Counted from the stretch's first letter, positions 51,250 to 59,733 are shown. The stretch: DNA of 64,000 nucleotides from JBBRDU01 sp038230335 (GCA_038230335.1 JBBRNL010000003.1:248001-312000); one strand, 5' to 3'. A program made the numbers and translations. Notes: generated by a model not told the origin, from the sequence alone.

Positions 51250-51756
51250 ATGAAGTTATCTCCCAAGACTACCGTCGGCACCACCCTGACCGAGCTCATG
51301 ATCGCCGTTATGGTTCTGGCGGGTTTCTTCAGCATGCTCTTCGAAGTCAACGCTGTTTGCCTGCGTTATATCGACGCGAGCAAGGAGAACATGGGCTCGC
51401 TCGAGGGCGTGCACGATCGTCTTGAGTCACTTCGTAGTCTCAATTTTTCCGACCTAACGACCCAAAGCTACATGACGACGCTATTGACGTCTCCAGGGAA
51501 CAGCTCGGATATGGCAAAAAAAGTGCAAGAAGTTGTCACGATCAGCGCATACCCGGTCGTCGCGGGTGGTCCCACCATTACTTATACGCGGGCCGCGGGC
51601 GCGAGCTCGACTCCCTCAGTCTCCGCTTCGGGCGGAAGTCTGAGCAGTGCCGCGATTGTTCGGGCTGATGTCACCTATAACTGGACTCTGACCCTGGGTG
51701 GCCGCCAACAGAGCGAGACGACTTCCACCCTCGTCGCAGACGGAACCAAGAAATGA
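51250..51756 (+). CDS. Prepilin-type N-terminal methylation domain protein (PilV-like)
   Basis: 168 residues from ATG 51250 (MKLSPKTTVG). The prepilin leader ends at Gly10, followed by TTLTELMIAVMVLAGFFSMLFE, with the Glu at +5 that prepilin peptidase/methylase needs. The rest is a Ser/Thr-rich pseudopilin domain (VTISAYPVVAGGPTITYTRA). Likely a minor pilin or type II secretion pseudopilin. Overlaps the next prepilin gene by four bases (ATGA). First of a three-gene unit with PilW- and PilX-like partners. Confidence 0.85.
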   Translation: MKLSPKTTVGTTLTELMIAVMVLAGFFSMLFEVNAVCLRYIDASKENMGSLEGVHDRLESLRSLNFSDLTTQSYMTTLLTSPGNSSDMAKKVQEVVTISAYPVVAGGPTITYTRAAGASSTPSVSASGGSLSSAAIVRADVTYNWTLTLGGRQQSETTSTLVADGTKK

Positions 51757-52814
51757 AGAAACCCAATTGCCATAAAAGCGTCGCCGCTTTTACGCTGGTC
51801 GAAATCATGGTCGCCGTCGGGATAAGCAGCGTCCTTCTCGCCGCCATTCTCTCCGCATCCATTTCGCTGCAAAAGAGCCTGAACGCGGTGGATAATTACT
51901 TCTCCACGCACATGCAACAGGTGCGCATCATCGATTATCTCGCGCGAGATGTGAAACGCAGTTTCAGTGTAACTACTTCGCCTGATCTGAAGACGGTCAC
52001 CTGCATCCTGCCGAACTACATCATTCAATCGGGTGAACCAGAAGCCATCGCCAATTCCGCCACTATCGGGACACGCCGCACGCCGTCGCTCAATGGAGAC
52101 GTTAATAACCAGCTGGTTGATTACGGTACCACCACCAGAACCGTCATCGATGCGCAGGTAACGATCGGTTCAACCACGCTGATTTCCGCCACGGCAAGCT
52201 TCACAACCAATGACGTAACAAAGCCGATCACCGGGACGCGCCTGCAGACCGGCACGACAATTTCGTCGGTCACCAACAGCACCACGGTTGTTCTGTCCAA
52301 GACTGCTTCCTCGACAGGCAGCAGCATGGTCACGACGATTTACGGGGAAGGGATGCGAACAGTTTACGATGCGGTCGCGACCAACGCATCGACCACGCTT
52401 ACTTCAGCGACCGCCGCATTTACCTCGGCGGACGTGGGCCGTTCCGTGGTGGGGACCGCCATTCAATCGTTAACCACCATCTCCTCCGTCACGAATGGCA
52501 CGACCGTCGTTCTTTCAAAGGCCGCCAATGCCACTTCCTCAGCCATGAGCATGACGATTGGTGGCACGATCGTCGTCTACACGGTCACTGGTAACTCCAT
52601 CACACGGACAGAAAATGGCACGCTCACCATGATTGCGTCGAGCACCGACCAGTTGTTGCCGCAAACGACCGACTGGCAGGCCTCGAATACCGAATACACC
52701 AACAGCACGGTGACCTTCCTGCCCATTCTGACATCCAATAGTCAAACCATGTCGCGCACCGGTACGACGGTCTATTCCACCGCTTATCTCCGCAATAAAC
52801 GCCGCGGAAACTAA
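51753..52814 (+). CDS. Prepilin-type protein (PilW-like) with two internal phage-tail-like repeats
   Basis: 353 residues. Leader KKPNCHKSVAA precedes FTLVEIMVAVGISSVLLAAIL, the prepilin helix, with Ala instead of Gly before the cleavage site. Residues 129-198 and 201-270 are a duplicated unit of about 70 residues (72-residue period). Each has the course TTL-SATASF-T-DV-GT-TTISSVTN-TTVVLSK, a pattern common in phage tail and surface repeats. The C-terminal part (TVTGNSITRTENGTLTMIASSTDQLLP) is PilW-like. Four-base overlap with the gene before it. Confidence 0.83.
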   Translation: MKKPNCHKSVAAFTLVEIMVAVGISSVLLAAILSASISLQKSLNAVDNYFSTHMQQVRIIDYLARDVKRSFSVTTSPDLKTVTCILPNYIIQSGEPEAIANSATIGTRRTPSLNGDVNNQLVDYGTTTRTVIDAQVTIGSTTLISATASFTTNDVTKPITGTRLQTGTTISSVTNSTTVVLSKTASSTGSSMVTTIYGEGMRTVYDAVATNASTTLTSATAAFTSADVGRSVVGTAIQSLTTISSVTNGTTVVLSKAANATSSAMSMTIGGTIVVYTVTGNSITRTENGTLTMIASSTDQLLPQTTDWQASNTEYTNSTVTFLPILTSNSQTMSRTGTTVYSTAYLRNKRRGN

Positions 52815-52831
52815 TTCCCAGACTAACGAAT

Positions 52832-54382
52832 ATGAATCTGAAACGACGGAACAAATTAAAGGGCAGCGCACTCCTTTGCGCAATGTGCACGATCACGGTG
52901 CTTTCGATTATCGCCGCCAACGTGCTGATGAATTGCACCACCCGTTACAATGCTTCGTCCAAGCAAATCAAAGCCTGGAAAGAAGCCTTGTATGCAGCCG
53001 AGGGGGGGGCGGACGTCGCGTACAGGGAAATCCGAAGATATAACACCAGTCCGGGCACTGCTTTCCCCGCAGCCAACGGATGGAGTTCGCCGGCTCCTTC
53101 ACCCGTGCCAACGCCCGTCTCGAGTCCTTCGCCGATTTCGACTTCCTGGGCCATCGGATACAACGTAAGCCCCAGTCCGACGGCTCAGCCTTTTGGCGTA
53201 AACAACAGCCTGAGCTACAAAGTCACGGTCGACCAGATTGCACAGCTGCCGGATGTTTATCGAATACGTTCGGGCGGCACTGCGCTTTTGCAGGGATTCA
53301 AGCGCGTCGGCATGGACGATCGTCTGGATGGCATCACCAAAGGGGACAGTCTCTTGCGTAAGATTGATTTCAATTACGATCATTTCAAAGCCGCGTATGG
53401 CTATGGCGAAGCGCTTTCCACAGCCACGGCCACGTCCGGCAACGGCAAGGCTCAGCAAAGCGTCAACAATGCCCAGATTACACGGCGAGTGGAGCTGATT
53501 GTTGTTCCAATCAGCCCGATCACAGGTGCGATCAAAGCTTCCACTTCTTTCTCCGGGCCCGGTTCCGCGGGGGTGGTGGACAGTTACGATTCTAAGAATG
53601 GGGCCTACAAGGGGAGTAACCCGGCGGCGCCCTACGATGCCGATGCCCACGATGGCGGGGTTAGTGTCGGCACTTCCAGTTTTAGCCAGGGCGGCCAAAT
53701 CTACGGAGATGTTACCACCAATGGCGGCACCGCCAGCACTTCGAACATTAGCGGTGTGGTGGACAATAATGTGGCTTTCACTCTCGCGCCCCAGCCCTCG
53801 CCCTCACCCCATGCCGCGACCACACCGATCCCGGGCAGCAGCTCATTCACGGTCCTGGCAACCGCCGCCGCCGATTTTGATGATACTGCGTGCCCTTGGT
53901 ACTTTTTCAGTTCCTTTAGCAACGGAGTCATCTCCAACCCATCGGGGACAGCCGAGGTCTACTGTAACGTAGTCGTCACAGGTAATATTTCGAGTAAATT
54001 GACCGTCGCCCAAGGTGTTAATGTGAGATTTTTCATGTATGGAAATTTCAGCATGAAAGGAAAGGATTTTGATAACCAGAATGTCGACGGGTCGCCCTCG
54101 TCGAATCCGAGCCGCGCGGGCCATATCCAGCTGTTTGGCGTGAGTCCGACATCTCCGGCGACGCAAAGCATCGATCTTAATCCTCCCGGCAATTTCTATA
54201 TGACGATCTACGCACCGGGTGCGGATATCTCCATGAATGGTAACCCGGATCTTTACGGCGCGGCCGTCTGCAAGAGCTGGGCGGGCAACGGCAACACTGG
54301 ATTTCATTTCGACAAGGAACTCTCCAATATTGTCAAACCCAGCGACTACCGGGTTGCCAGCTACGTAGAAGACGTCCGTTAG
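52832..54382 (+). CDS. PilX-like minor pilin with large C-terminal domain
   Basis: 516 residues. The N-terminal KGSALLCAMCTITVLSIIAANVL helix matches PilX-type minor pilins, without a clear prepilin Glu. EALYAAEGGADVAYREIRR is a classic PilX/pseudopilin K block. A Pro/Ser spacer (SPAPSPVPTPVSSPSPIST) follows, then a domain ending NPPGNFYMTIYAPGADISMNGNPDLYGAAVCKS, the DUF7305-type beta-helix/anchor region seen in PilX-like proteins. Likely the tip or assembly-initiation subunit of the pilus. 17 bases after the PilW-like gene. Confidence 0.8.
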   Translation: MNLKRRNKLKGSALLCAMCTITVLSIIAANVLMNCTTRYNASSKQIKAWKEALYAAEGGADVAYREIRRYNTSPGTAFPAANGWSSPAPSPVPTPVSSPSPISTSWAIGYNVSPSPTAQPFGVNNSLSYKVTVDQIAQLPDVYRIRSGGTALLQGFKRVGMDDRLDGITKGDSLLRKIDFNYDHFKAAYGYGEALSTATATSGNGKAQQSVNNAQITRRVELIVVPISPITGAIKASTSFSGPGSAGVVDSYDSKNGAYKGSNPAAPYDADAHDGGVSVGTSSFSQGGQIYGDVTTNGGTASTSNISGVVDNNVAFTLAPQPSPSPHAATTPIPGSSSFTVLATAAADFDDTACPWYFFSSFSNGVISNPSGTAEVYCNVVVTGNISSKLTVAQGVNVRFFMYGNFSMKGKDFDNQNVDGSPSSNPSRAGHIQLFGVSPTSPATQSIDLNPPGNFYMTIYAPGADISMNGNPDLYGAAVCKSWAGNGNTGFHFDKELSNIVKPSDYRVASYVEDVR

Positions 54383-54477
54383 GCTTACCGCCTCTCTTTT
54401 ATCTTTAGCCTTCGGGGTCTTCGCACAATTCGGTTGACAACTATCTCAACCGTCCGCACAACTTAAGTTCGTTCTTC

Positions 54478-54810
54478 ATGGCCACGCCTCTTTCGCAACC
54501 TCCTCGACCCGGTTTGGGCGATGGCGTGTCTGAATTTCTTCCATTCCCGACGGAAGCATCCCGCCCCGTCAAATCATTGCGCAATATGACCACTCAACTT
54601 CTCCAGGAAGCGGCTCAAGTGATCCCGAATCAGCAACTCTTGATCAATGTGGTTTCAAAGCGGGTGCGCCAGCTCACCCTGGGACATCGCCCCATGGTCG
54701 AAACCGGTCCGCGCTCCACCCTAACCGATATTGCTCTACAGGAAATTATCGCAGGTAAACTCACGTTCGAGATCATCGACGTGGCGGAAGACGGTGCCAA
54801 AGAGAAGTAG
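54478..54810 (+). CDS. rpoZ: RNA polymerase omega-subunit-like protein
   Basis: 110 residues. The core QQLLINVVSKRVRQLTLGHRPMVE and LTDIALQEIIAGKLTFEIID matches the omega signature (INxVSxRVRQL..GxRP..DIALxEI..GKLT). The first 45 residues are a Pro-rich extension not in E. coli RpoZ. Omega helps fold the beta' subunit and stabilises RNA polymerase. Placed 75 bases before smpB on the same strand. The short size and divergence make it easy to miss, but the motif match is good. Confidence 0.82.
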   Translation: MATPLSQPPRPGLGDGVSEFLPFPTEASRPVKSLRNMTTQLLQEAAQVIPNQQLLINVVSKRVRQLTLGHRPMVETGPRSTLTDIALQEIIAGKLTFEIIDVAEDGAKEK

Positions 54811-54884
54811 CCGGTCCGCGCAGGCGTCGCTTCGCTGATTCAACGCCCCCGCATAGGCGTGCAGCCTGTGCTATTTTCATTTTC

Positions 54885-55346
54885 ATGGCGACCGAATCGA
54901 TCCTGAACCGGAAGGCCCTCCGCGATTATCACATTATCGAACGCTACGAAGCCGGTATCGAACTGAAGGGCAGCGAAGTGAAATCGATCCGCGCCGGCAA
55001 AGCGAATATCGCCGACGCTTTTGCGCGAATTGAGAAAGGACAGGCCTTTCTCTACAACGCCGATATCCAGCCGTACGAACGCGCCAGTTTCGAGATTCCG
55101 CCAGCCAAACGTGTGCGGAAGTTGCTCCTGCACCGGCACGAAATCGATAAACTCTACGAGGAGGCTAATGTGGCCGGACACGCCCTGGTCGTTTTAAGCA
55201 TCTACTGGAAGAAGGGGCACCTCAAAGCGGAGATCGGCGTTGGGCAAGGCAAGGTTGCACGGGATAAACGGGCCGACCTCAAGAAAAGGGCGACCGACCG
55301 CGAAACCGAGCGGGAGGTCGCGCGTTTCAATCGAAAGAATGGTTAG
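54885..55346 (+). CDS. smpB: SsrA-binding protein SmpB
   Basis: Binds tmRNA and brings it to stalled ribosomes. 153 residues. Family blocks RKALRDYHIIERYEAGIELKGSEVKSIRAGKANIADAFARI and HEIDKLYEEANVAGHALVVLSIYWKKGHLKAEIGVGQGK are intact, with the basic C-terminal tail DKRADLKKRATDRETEREVARF. No tmRNA gene is seen in the window. Downstream is thpR with an 80-base gap. Confidence 0.97.
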   Translation: MATESILNRKALRDYHIIERYEAGIELKGSEVKSIRAGKANIADAFARIEKGQAFLYNADIQPYERASFEIPPAKRVRKLLLHRHEIDKLYEEANVAGHALVVLSIYWKKGHLKAEIGVGQGKVARDKRADLKKRATDRETEREVARFNRKNG

Positions 55347-55426
55347 TCTCTCGGTCAGCGCAGATCGGCCGCGGAGGACACGCGCCATCATTGGACGTTG
55401 AGGGTCTTGCGTCAGACCTTTGCGAA

Positions 55427-55972
55427 GTGACAACAAAGAGGCTGTTTGTCGCCATCGACCTGCCTGACATGATTAGGCAGTTCCTTTCCGAACTGAATCC
55501 CGGATTACCCGGGGTCCGCTGGATTAGCGCGGATCAACTGCATCTCACTCTTGGGTTCTTCGGCCCTGTTGCAGAATTGCCCGAGCAAAAATTCAAGGAG
55601 AACCTCAGCGGGATAAAGTTCGGGAGCTTCATCCTGTCGATTCAGGATATCGGCACGTTCCCACCGAGGAGTTCCCCCAACATCATCTGGATCGGTGTGG
55701 GCACGGGTCATCCGCATTTGTTTCAGATCCACAAGCGCGTGCAGGAAGCGGCCATGACCGCCGGTCTCGAACCGGACCTGCGCCCGTGGCATCCTCATAT
55801 CACACTGGCTCGCTGCCGCGGTGTCTCGTCGCAGATCGCTCGGGAATTCGTCGACCGGCACACGCAACTCGACGCCGGGATGGTGCGCGTTGACGCTTTC
55901 GCTCTCTATTCGAGCGAACTCACCGCGGATGGTTCTGTCTACACGCGCGAACTAACGGTTCACTGTAGGTAG
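55427..55972 (+). CDS. thpR: RNA 2',3'-cyclic phosphodiesterase ThpR
   Basis: 2H phosphodiesterase (formerly 2'-5' RNA ligase). 181 residues from GTG 55427 (MTTKRLFVAIDLPDMIRQF). The two catalytic motifs are HLTLGFFG and HPHITLARC; VRWISADQLHLTL is the family entry. Unlike the frameshifted 2H gene at 41840-42390, this copy is intact, so the genome holds at least two 2H proteins. Converges on the ATP-grasp-like gene with hairpin repeats between. Confidence 0.9.
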   Translation: MTTKRLFVAIDLPDMIRQFLSELNPGLPGVRWISADQLHLTLGFFGPVAELPEQKFKENLSGIKFGSFILSIQDIGTFPPRSSPNIIWIGVGTGHPHLFQIHKRVQEAAMTAGLEPDLRPWHPHITLARCRGVSSQIAREFVDRHTQLDAGMVRVDAFALYSSELTADGSVYTRELTVHCR

Positions 55973-56022
55973 GGGCGGCTCACCCGAACCGCCCACGGGC
56001 AATTGGGTCAATCGCCCCTATC
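55973..56022. repeat. Hairpin repeat between convergent genes, second copy
   Basis: GGGGCGGCTCACCCGAACCGCCC and then GGGCAATTGGGTCAATCGCCCC. It has the same order of elements as 6601-6650 (GGGGCGG, spacer, then a GGCGATT/AATCGCC-like palindrome ending CCCCTA). It is again located between two converging genes. Confidence 0.65.
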
Positions 56023-57337
56023 GGACTTCCGCTCGAGCCGCTGGTGCCAAAATCGCGTCACGCATCCCATGCAATAGTTTTTTATCGGCCGGAACAATCG
56101 TGGCCAAGGCACCTCTAAGCTTCACCTCGTCGGCTTCCACAAAATAGTAAGGACAAAGCCGAACTCTTCCCTTCATCGTCTCTAACTCCGTGCCGCCGGA
56201 TTTCCAGTATCGATGATCGAAGAGCCGACCCTTGTGAAAACGCTGCATGATCGTTGGCGCAGAGTCGAAGGTGGCGAGCGCGATTTCGATGCGTTGCTGC
56301 CATTCGTTTTGGGGCAAATCACGGCCAAGTGCGACTCCTCTACTGCCCCAGCCAAGCGGCGAAAACCCGCTGACTTTTAAGAGCAGGTCGCGCTCCTTTT
56401 GGCTGAATCGGCCTGCTTCGCGCCAATCGTGAATTTCCAGTCGTGGTAATACTGCATGCTGAGGAAGAGGCGTCGGGTCAAGAAGCCACGTGTACGGAAT
56501 CACCTCCTGTAATTTGGTTAGATATTTCTCGCCTAGCTCGCGGCGCCAAAACTCGCGCAGAGGCTGCAGCCAGAAAAGCGCGAACCACATCTTCTCCTCG
56601 AGGTACGGCTTGATGGGCGGCGTCACGCTGATGGAGGCATCCAGTGCCGCGCGTAATGTCTGATCTAATTTTGGAATATTGGGCAGATCAAAGAGCTCGA
56701 AGAATCGGTAGACCGCCCGCCCGTTTTCCGGCTCATAGTTTTCGGCCGGCCGAACCCGCCAGTGAAGATCCGAATTGCGTTCGTTCAGGCAGGAGGCCAT
56801 CCACTCCATCTCCGGTCGATACGTGGAAGACTCTTCCGAAATAACGATGTCGCCACCGTTCGGAAGCACCGTTTGAAATCCTTCAATCATTCCCTCAGCC
56901 CCGCCGATGACGTCCTCGCCCAGCCGGGAATAGGTCTGATTAAGCCATCCGGTCAGGCCGATGCCGCCCGGCACTGAGTCGATTTCAGCGATCGTGTAAC
57001 CCTCATCAGTCAGAACAAGGTCGGGCCGGATGACCGAGGGGAGGGCATCTCGAAATTGCTTCTGCCGCGAATACTCGATCAAATCGGCCGGTTTTCCGGC
57101 ATCCAGATATCGCGCGATCCAGGTTGGCTGCTTCCCTTTTGCGCTCAGCTGATAAAGCTGATTGCAAGCGCGCTGAAAAACGAAAAGACGATGCCCCAGT
57201 TGCTCGAGTTCGTTTTCGAACTTGAGGTCGATCGGAAAAGCATCGGGCGAAATAAGCCAATCCTTCTCCGCAAAAAGACCTTCCTTCGGGAAGGCGCGGC
57301 GAATGGCGTCCAATTTAGCGGGCGGATCGTCGACCAT
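56018..57337 (-). CDS. Unknown protein, possible ATP-grasp-like
   Basis: 439 residues from ATG 57337 (MVDDPPAKLDAIRRAFPKEGLF); the upstream part of the frame lies in a heptamer repeat. Blocks include IRPDLVLTDEGYTIAEIDSVPGGIGLTGWLNQTY, LKVSGFSPLGWGSRGVALGRD and RVRLCPYYFVEADEVKLRGALATIV. The Lys-Ser/Gly..GWGSRGV stretch and EIDSVPGG resemble circularly permuted ATP-grasp enzymes such as glutathionylspermidine synthase-like proteins. The match is weak and I do not assign a reaction. Next to ruvA on the same strand. Confidence 0.65.
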   Translation of the reverse strand: MVDDPPAKLDAIRRAFPKEGLFAEKDWLISPDAFPIDLKFENELEQLGHRLFVFQRACNQLYQLSAKGKQPTWIARYLDAGKPADLIEYSRQKQFRDALPSVIRPDLVLTDEGYTIAEIDSVPGGIGLTGWLNQTYSRLGEDVIGGAEGMIEGFQTVLPNGGDIVISEESSTYRPEMEWMASCLNERNSDLHWRVRPAENYEPENGRAVYRFFELFDLPNIPKLDQTLRAALDASISVTPPIKPYLEEKMWFALFWLQPLREFWRRELGEKYLTKLQEVIPYTWLLDPTPLPQHAVLPRLEIHDWREAGRFSQKERDLLLKVSGFSPLGWGSRGVALGRDLPQNEWQQRIEIALATFDSAPTIMQRFHKGRLFDHRYWKSGGTELETMKGRVRLCPYYFVEADEVKLRGALATIVPADKKLLHGMRDAILAPAARAEVR

Positions 57338-57358
57338 TTTTTTACTGTAACGCGCAAC

Positions 57359-57386
57359 ACTCAACGCTCAACGCTCAACGCTCAAC
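57359..57386 (+). repeat. Heptamer tandem repeat (GCTCAAC)n
   Basis: Four copies of the heptamer GCTCAAC (first ACTCAAC) just upstream of the ATP-grasp-like gene start. The reverse complement GTTGAGC recurs in tandem at 59176-59210 inside the glycosyltransferase gene, and a single GTTGAGC occurs near 57453. Confidence 0.75.
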
Positions 57387-57516
57387 GCTAAAAAGGCGAC
57401 TTCGCTGTGACTTGTCATCCTGAGCCAGTGGAGACTCTCACCCACAACGCGAGCGTTGAGCGAGCTAAAGCAGGTGATCAACCAGGGCTTGAGGGTCTGG
57501 CCGCGCGTCGCGAGGC

Positions 57517-58128
57517 CTATCGTCCAGCGGCCATCTGCTTGAGCGCAAGCCTGACCAACTCCTCGGCTGACTTGTCGCGGTTCTTTTCTTGCAGATCGTG
57601 CACGGTGCGATGGGCTTCCACTTGTTTGTAACCGAGCGCGATGAGTGCGAGCACGGCTTCGTTCGCCTGCTCCTGCTCCGGCGACGGCGCGTGCGTCGCG
57701 CTGGCCGCTTCCCATGCCGCCGCCACACCGACCTTGTCTTTCAACTCCAACACGATTCGTTCCGCTGTTTTCTTTCCCAGTCCGCTGATTTTCGAGAGCG
57801 TGGCCACATCCGAATGAACGACCGCCGTCTTAAAATTACTGACGCTCATGCCGCTCAAAACGGCCAGGCCAAGTTTGGGCCCGATCCCGCTGACGTGGTT
57901 GACCAATAAACGGAAAAGGTCGCGCTCGGCCGCCGTCATGAATCCGTACAGGATATGTGCATCTTCGCGCACATGTAGATGCGTCAGGATCCGGACCGGC
58001 TGGCCCGGCGCCGGCAGCTTGTCATAACTGGAAAGGGGAATGAAGACTTCGTAGCCAACTCCATTCACATCGACAATCGCTTGCGTCGGGAGTGAGGTCG
58101 TCAAACGGCCTTCGAGAAATGTAATCAC
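57517..58128 (-). CDS. ruvA: Holliday junction DNA helicase subunit RuvA
   Basis: 203 residues. Tetramer that binds four-way junctions and loads RuvB. N-terminal OB fold MITFLEGRLTTSLPTQAIVDVNGVGYEV, the domain II helix-hairpin-helix pair LLVNHVSGIGPKLGLAVLSG and KISGLGKKTAERIVLELKDKVG, and the C-terminal RuvB-binding domain ALIALGYKQVEAHRTV are all present. ruvB and ruvC are not in the window. Same strand as the ATP-grasp-like gene. Confidence 0.97.
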   Translation of the reverse strand: MITFLEGRLTTSLPTQAIVDVNGVGYEVFIPLSSYDKLPAPGQPVRILTHLHVREDAHILYGFMTAAERDLFRLLVNHVSGIGPKLGLAVLSGMSVSNFKTAVVHSDVATLSKISGLGKKTAERIVLELKDKVGVAAAWEAASATHAPSPEQEQANEAVLALIALGYKQVEAHRTVHDLQEKNRDKSAEELVRLALKQMAAGR

Positions 58129-58182
58129 GTGGAGGAAGTCCTAACAGAGGGGAAGCAAACTGCAAACCCGGTCGATCTTCTA

Positions 58183-59733
58183 TTACTCAGGCTTGAGGAT
58201 GAGCGTCAGATCGCTTCGCCTTCCCTTCACCGCGTTGAAACCGCGGGTCGCAAAAGTTTTCCACCCTGGCGGGGGCGTCGGGAAAATTCGGGTGGCGGCT
58301 TCCGTCGGCAAAATGGCAAAGCGCGGTCCTTCTTCGGCCATGAATGACTCCACATTTTTGCGGTCGAGCAAAGTCATGAATCGATTGACGCGGGCGCGAA
58401 AATACCAAACGAGACTCGGCTCATTGAAATCGACCGCGCCGAATTCCATTTCCGGTCGCAGGTCATCGCGCGATTGTCGAAAAAGATCCCGGGCCGGAAA
58501 AAACTTTCCGACCAGGGGCGAGACAAAAAGAGCCAGGACCAGGCAGATCGGCACGGTTAGGCGGACGCATCGTTGCAGGAAGTGACTCGTTTGGTCCTTG
58601 ATCATGGCTCGCGCCAGCAAAAGCGCCAGGAGCGGAAAGGCCGGCAGCGTGTAGTGCAAAAGCCTGGTCGTCACGAGCGTGAATATTCCGAACACGACGG
58701 CAGTTCCGCAAAGCAGATACAAATCCGTGTTGTCGCGTTCCTGCCTAAGCCTCTTCAACAGCCATGGAAGTTTGATGGACCAGGGAAAGAAACTGAAGAA
58801 AACCGTCACGAAATAAAACGGGAAGAGAATCAAATAGGTCCCCACTGATTTCGCTCCGTGTCCGCCCATCGCGGTAACGGACCGTCCCAGCACGTGTCGC
58901 CCGATGCCGATGCGAAGGAACTGCCCGTGCGTCTCCATCAGCGCCGGCACACCCCACAGGCAAACCAGGCCGAGAACAAGAACGATCCCGCGCACAAAGG
59001 CGAAGCGCCGCGCCGCGCCCATGCCGCGCACAAAGATACTAGTGACTCCAATTGTGAGCAGCGGCGTCCATCCGATCGGCCCTTTGGCATAGAAAGCCAG
59101 TGCAAGAGAAAGGTAGAATAGCCACCACCAAAGACGGGCGTGGGCCCCGACCGCAACTCGCGCAGTCCTCTCAGAGTTGAGCGTTGAGCGTTGAGCGTTG
59201 AGCGTTGAACGTTTTCCCCCTTCTTCGAGTCGATCCTTCAAAAGCTCATACCCGGCCCAATGCGCCATCGTCACAAAAAGCACCAGCCACATGTCCGCCA
59301 CGGCAGCCTTGGCATGCTCCACCGTTTGCAACGACAGCGAAAAAATGAGCGCTGCCCACCAACCGACCCGGTCTCCGCCGATTCGGCGTCCCCAGGCCAG
59401 CAAGACAACCGCAACGAGGGCAGCGGCCAGGCCTGAAGGAAAACGCGCTGCGAAATCGGTCGTCCCGAAAATCTTGTAGCTCGCGCTTTGCGCCCAATAC
59501 GTGAAGGGCGGTTTGTCAAAACGGTAGGCGTTGTTGAAATACGGAACGACGTAATCGCGGCGCTCCATCATCTCGCGGGACGCTTCAGCAAAACGAGGCT
59601 CGTCGCGATCGATCAACGGGACAATCCACGTGCCGGCCACATGGAAGAGCAGACAGCCGAAGAAGAGCAGCAGGTAATTACGAGTTGTGGATTGCAAAGC
59701 GCAGATTGAAAAATAGCATCGTTCGAAAGACAA
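58183..59733 (-). CDS. Glycosyltransferase family 39 (ArnT-like), with in-frame heptamer repeat
   Basis: 516 residues with about 11 hydrophobic helices. The family GT39/ArnT motif DRDEPRFAEASREMMERRDYVVPYFN (catalytic acidic pair) is followed by RFDKPPFTYW. Such enzymes move sugars from polyprenyl-phosphate to lipid A or proteins in the envelope. The GTTGAGC repeat at 59176-59210 is translated here as KRSTLNAQRSTLNSER, in a loop between helices, so a repetitive element has entered the gene without breaking it. The start is TTG 59733 or a downstream TTG near 59697. Divergent from the PAP2 gene (11 bases). Confidence 0.88.
   Translation of the reverse strand: MSFERCYFSICALQSTTRNYLLLFFGCLLFHVAGTWIVPLIDRDEPRFAEASREMMERRDYVVPYFNNAYRFDKPPFTYWAQSASYKIFGTTDFAARFPSGLAAALVAVVLLAWGRRIGGDRVGWWAALIFSLSLQTVEHAKAAVADMWLVLFVTMAHWAGYELLKDRLEEGGKRSTLNAQRSTLNSERTARVAVGAHARLWWWLFYLSLALAFYAKGPIGWTPLLTIGVTSIFVRGMGAARRFAFVRGIVLVLGLVCLWGVPALMETHGQFLRIGIGRHVLGRSVTAMGGHGAKSVGTYLILFPFYFVTVFFSFFPWSIKLPWLLKRLRQERDNTDLYLLCGTAVVFGIFTLVTTRLLHYTLPAFPLLALLLARAMIKDQTSHFLQRCVRLTVPICLVLALFVSPLVGKFFPARDLFRQSRDDLRPEMEFGAVDFNEPSLVWYFRARVNRFMTLLDRKNVESFMAEEGPRFAILPTEAATRIFPTPPPGWKTFATRGFNAVKGRRSDLTLILKPE
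59176..59210 (+). repeat. Heptamer tandem repeat (GTTGAGC)5, coding
   Basis: Five tandem units of GTTGAGC (last one GTTGAAC) on the plus strand. It lies within the glycosyltransferase coding sequence, where 35 bases shift the frame relation of successive units but keep the whole gene open. Same unit, opposite orientation, at 57359-57386. Confidence 0.75.

Noticed and set aside
57359..59210. Heptamer arrays considered as a CRISPR or transposon end pair
   Set aside because: Units are seven bases with no spacers, and housekeeping genes lie between the arrays.
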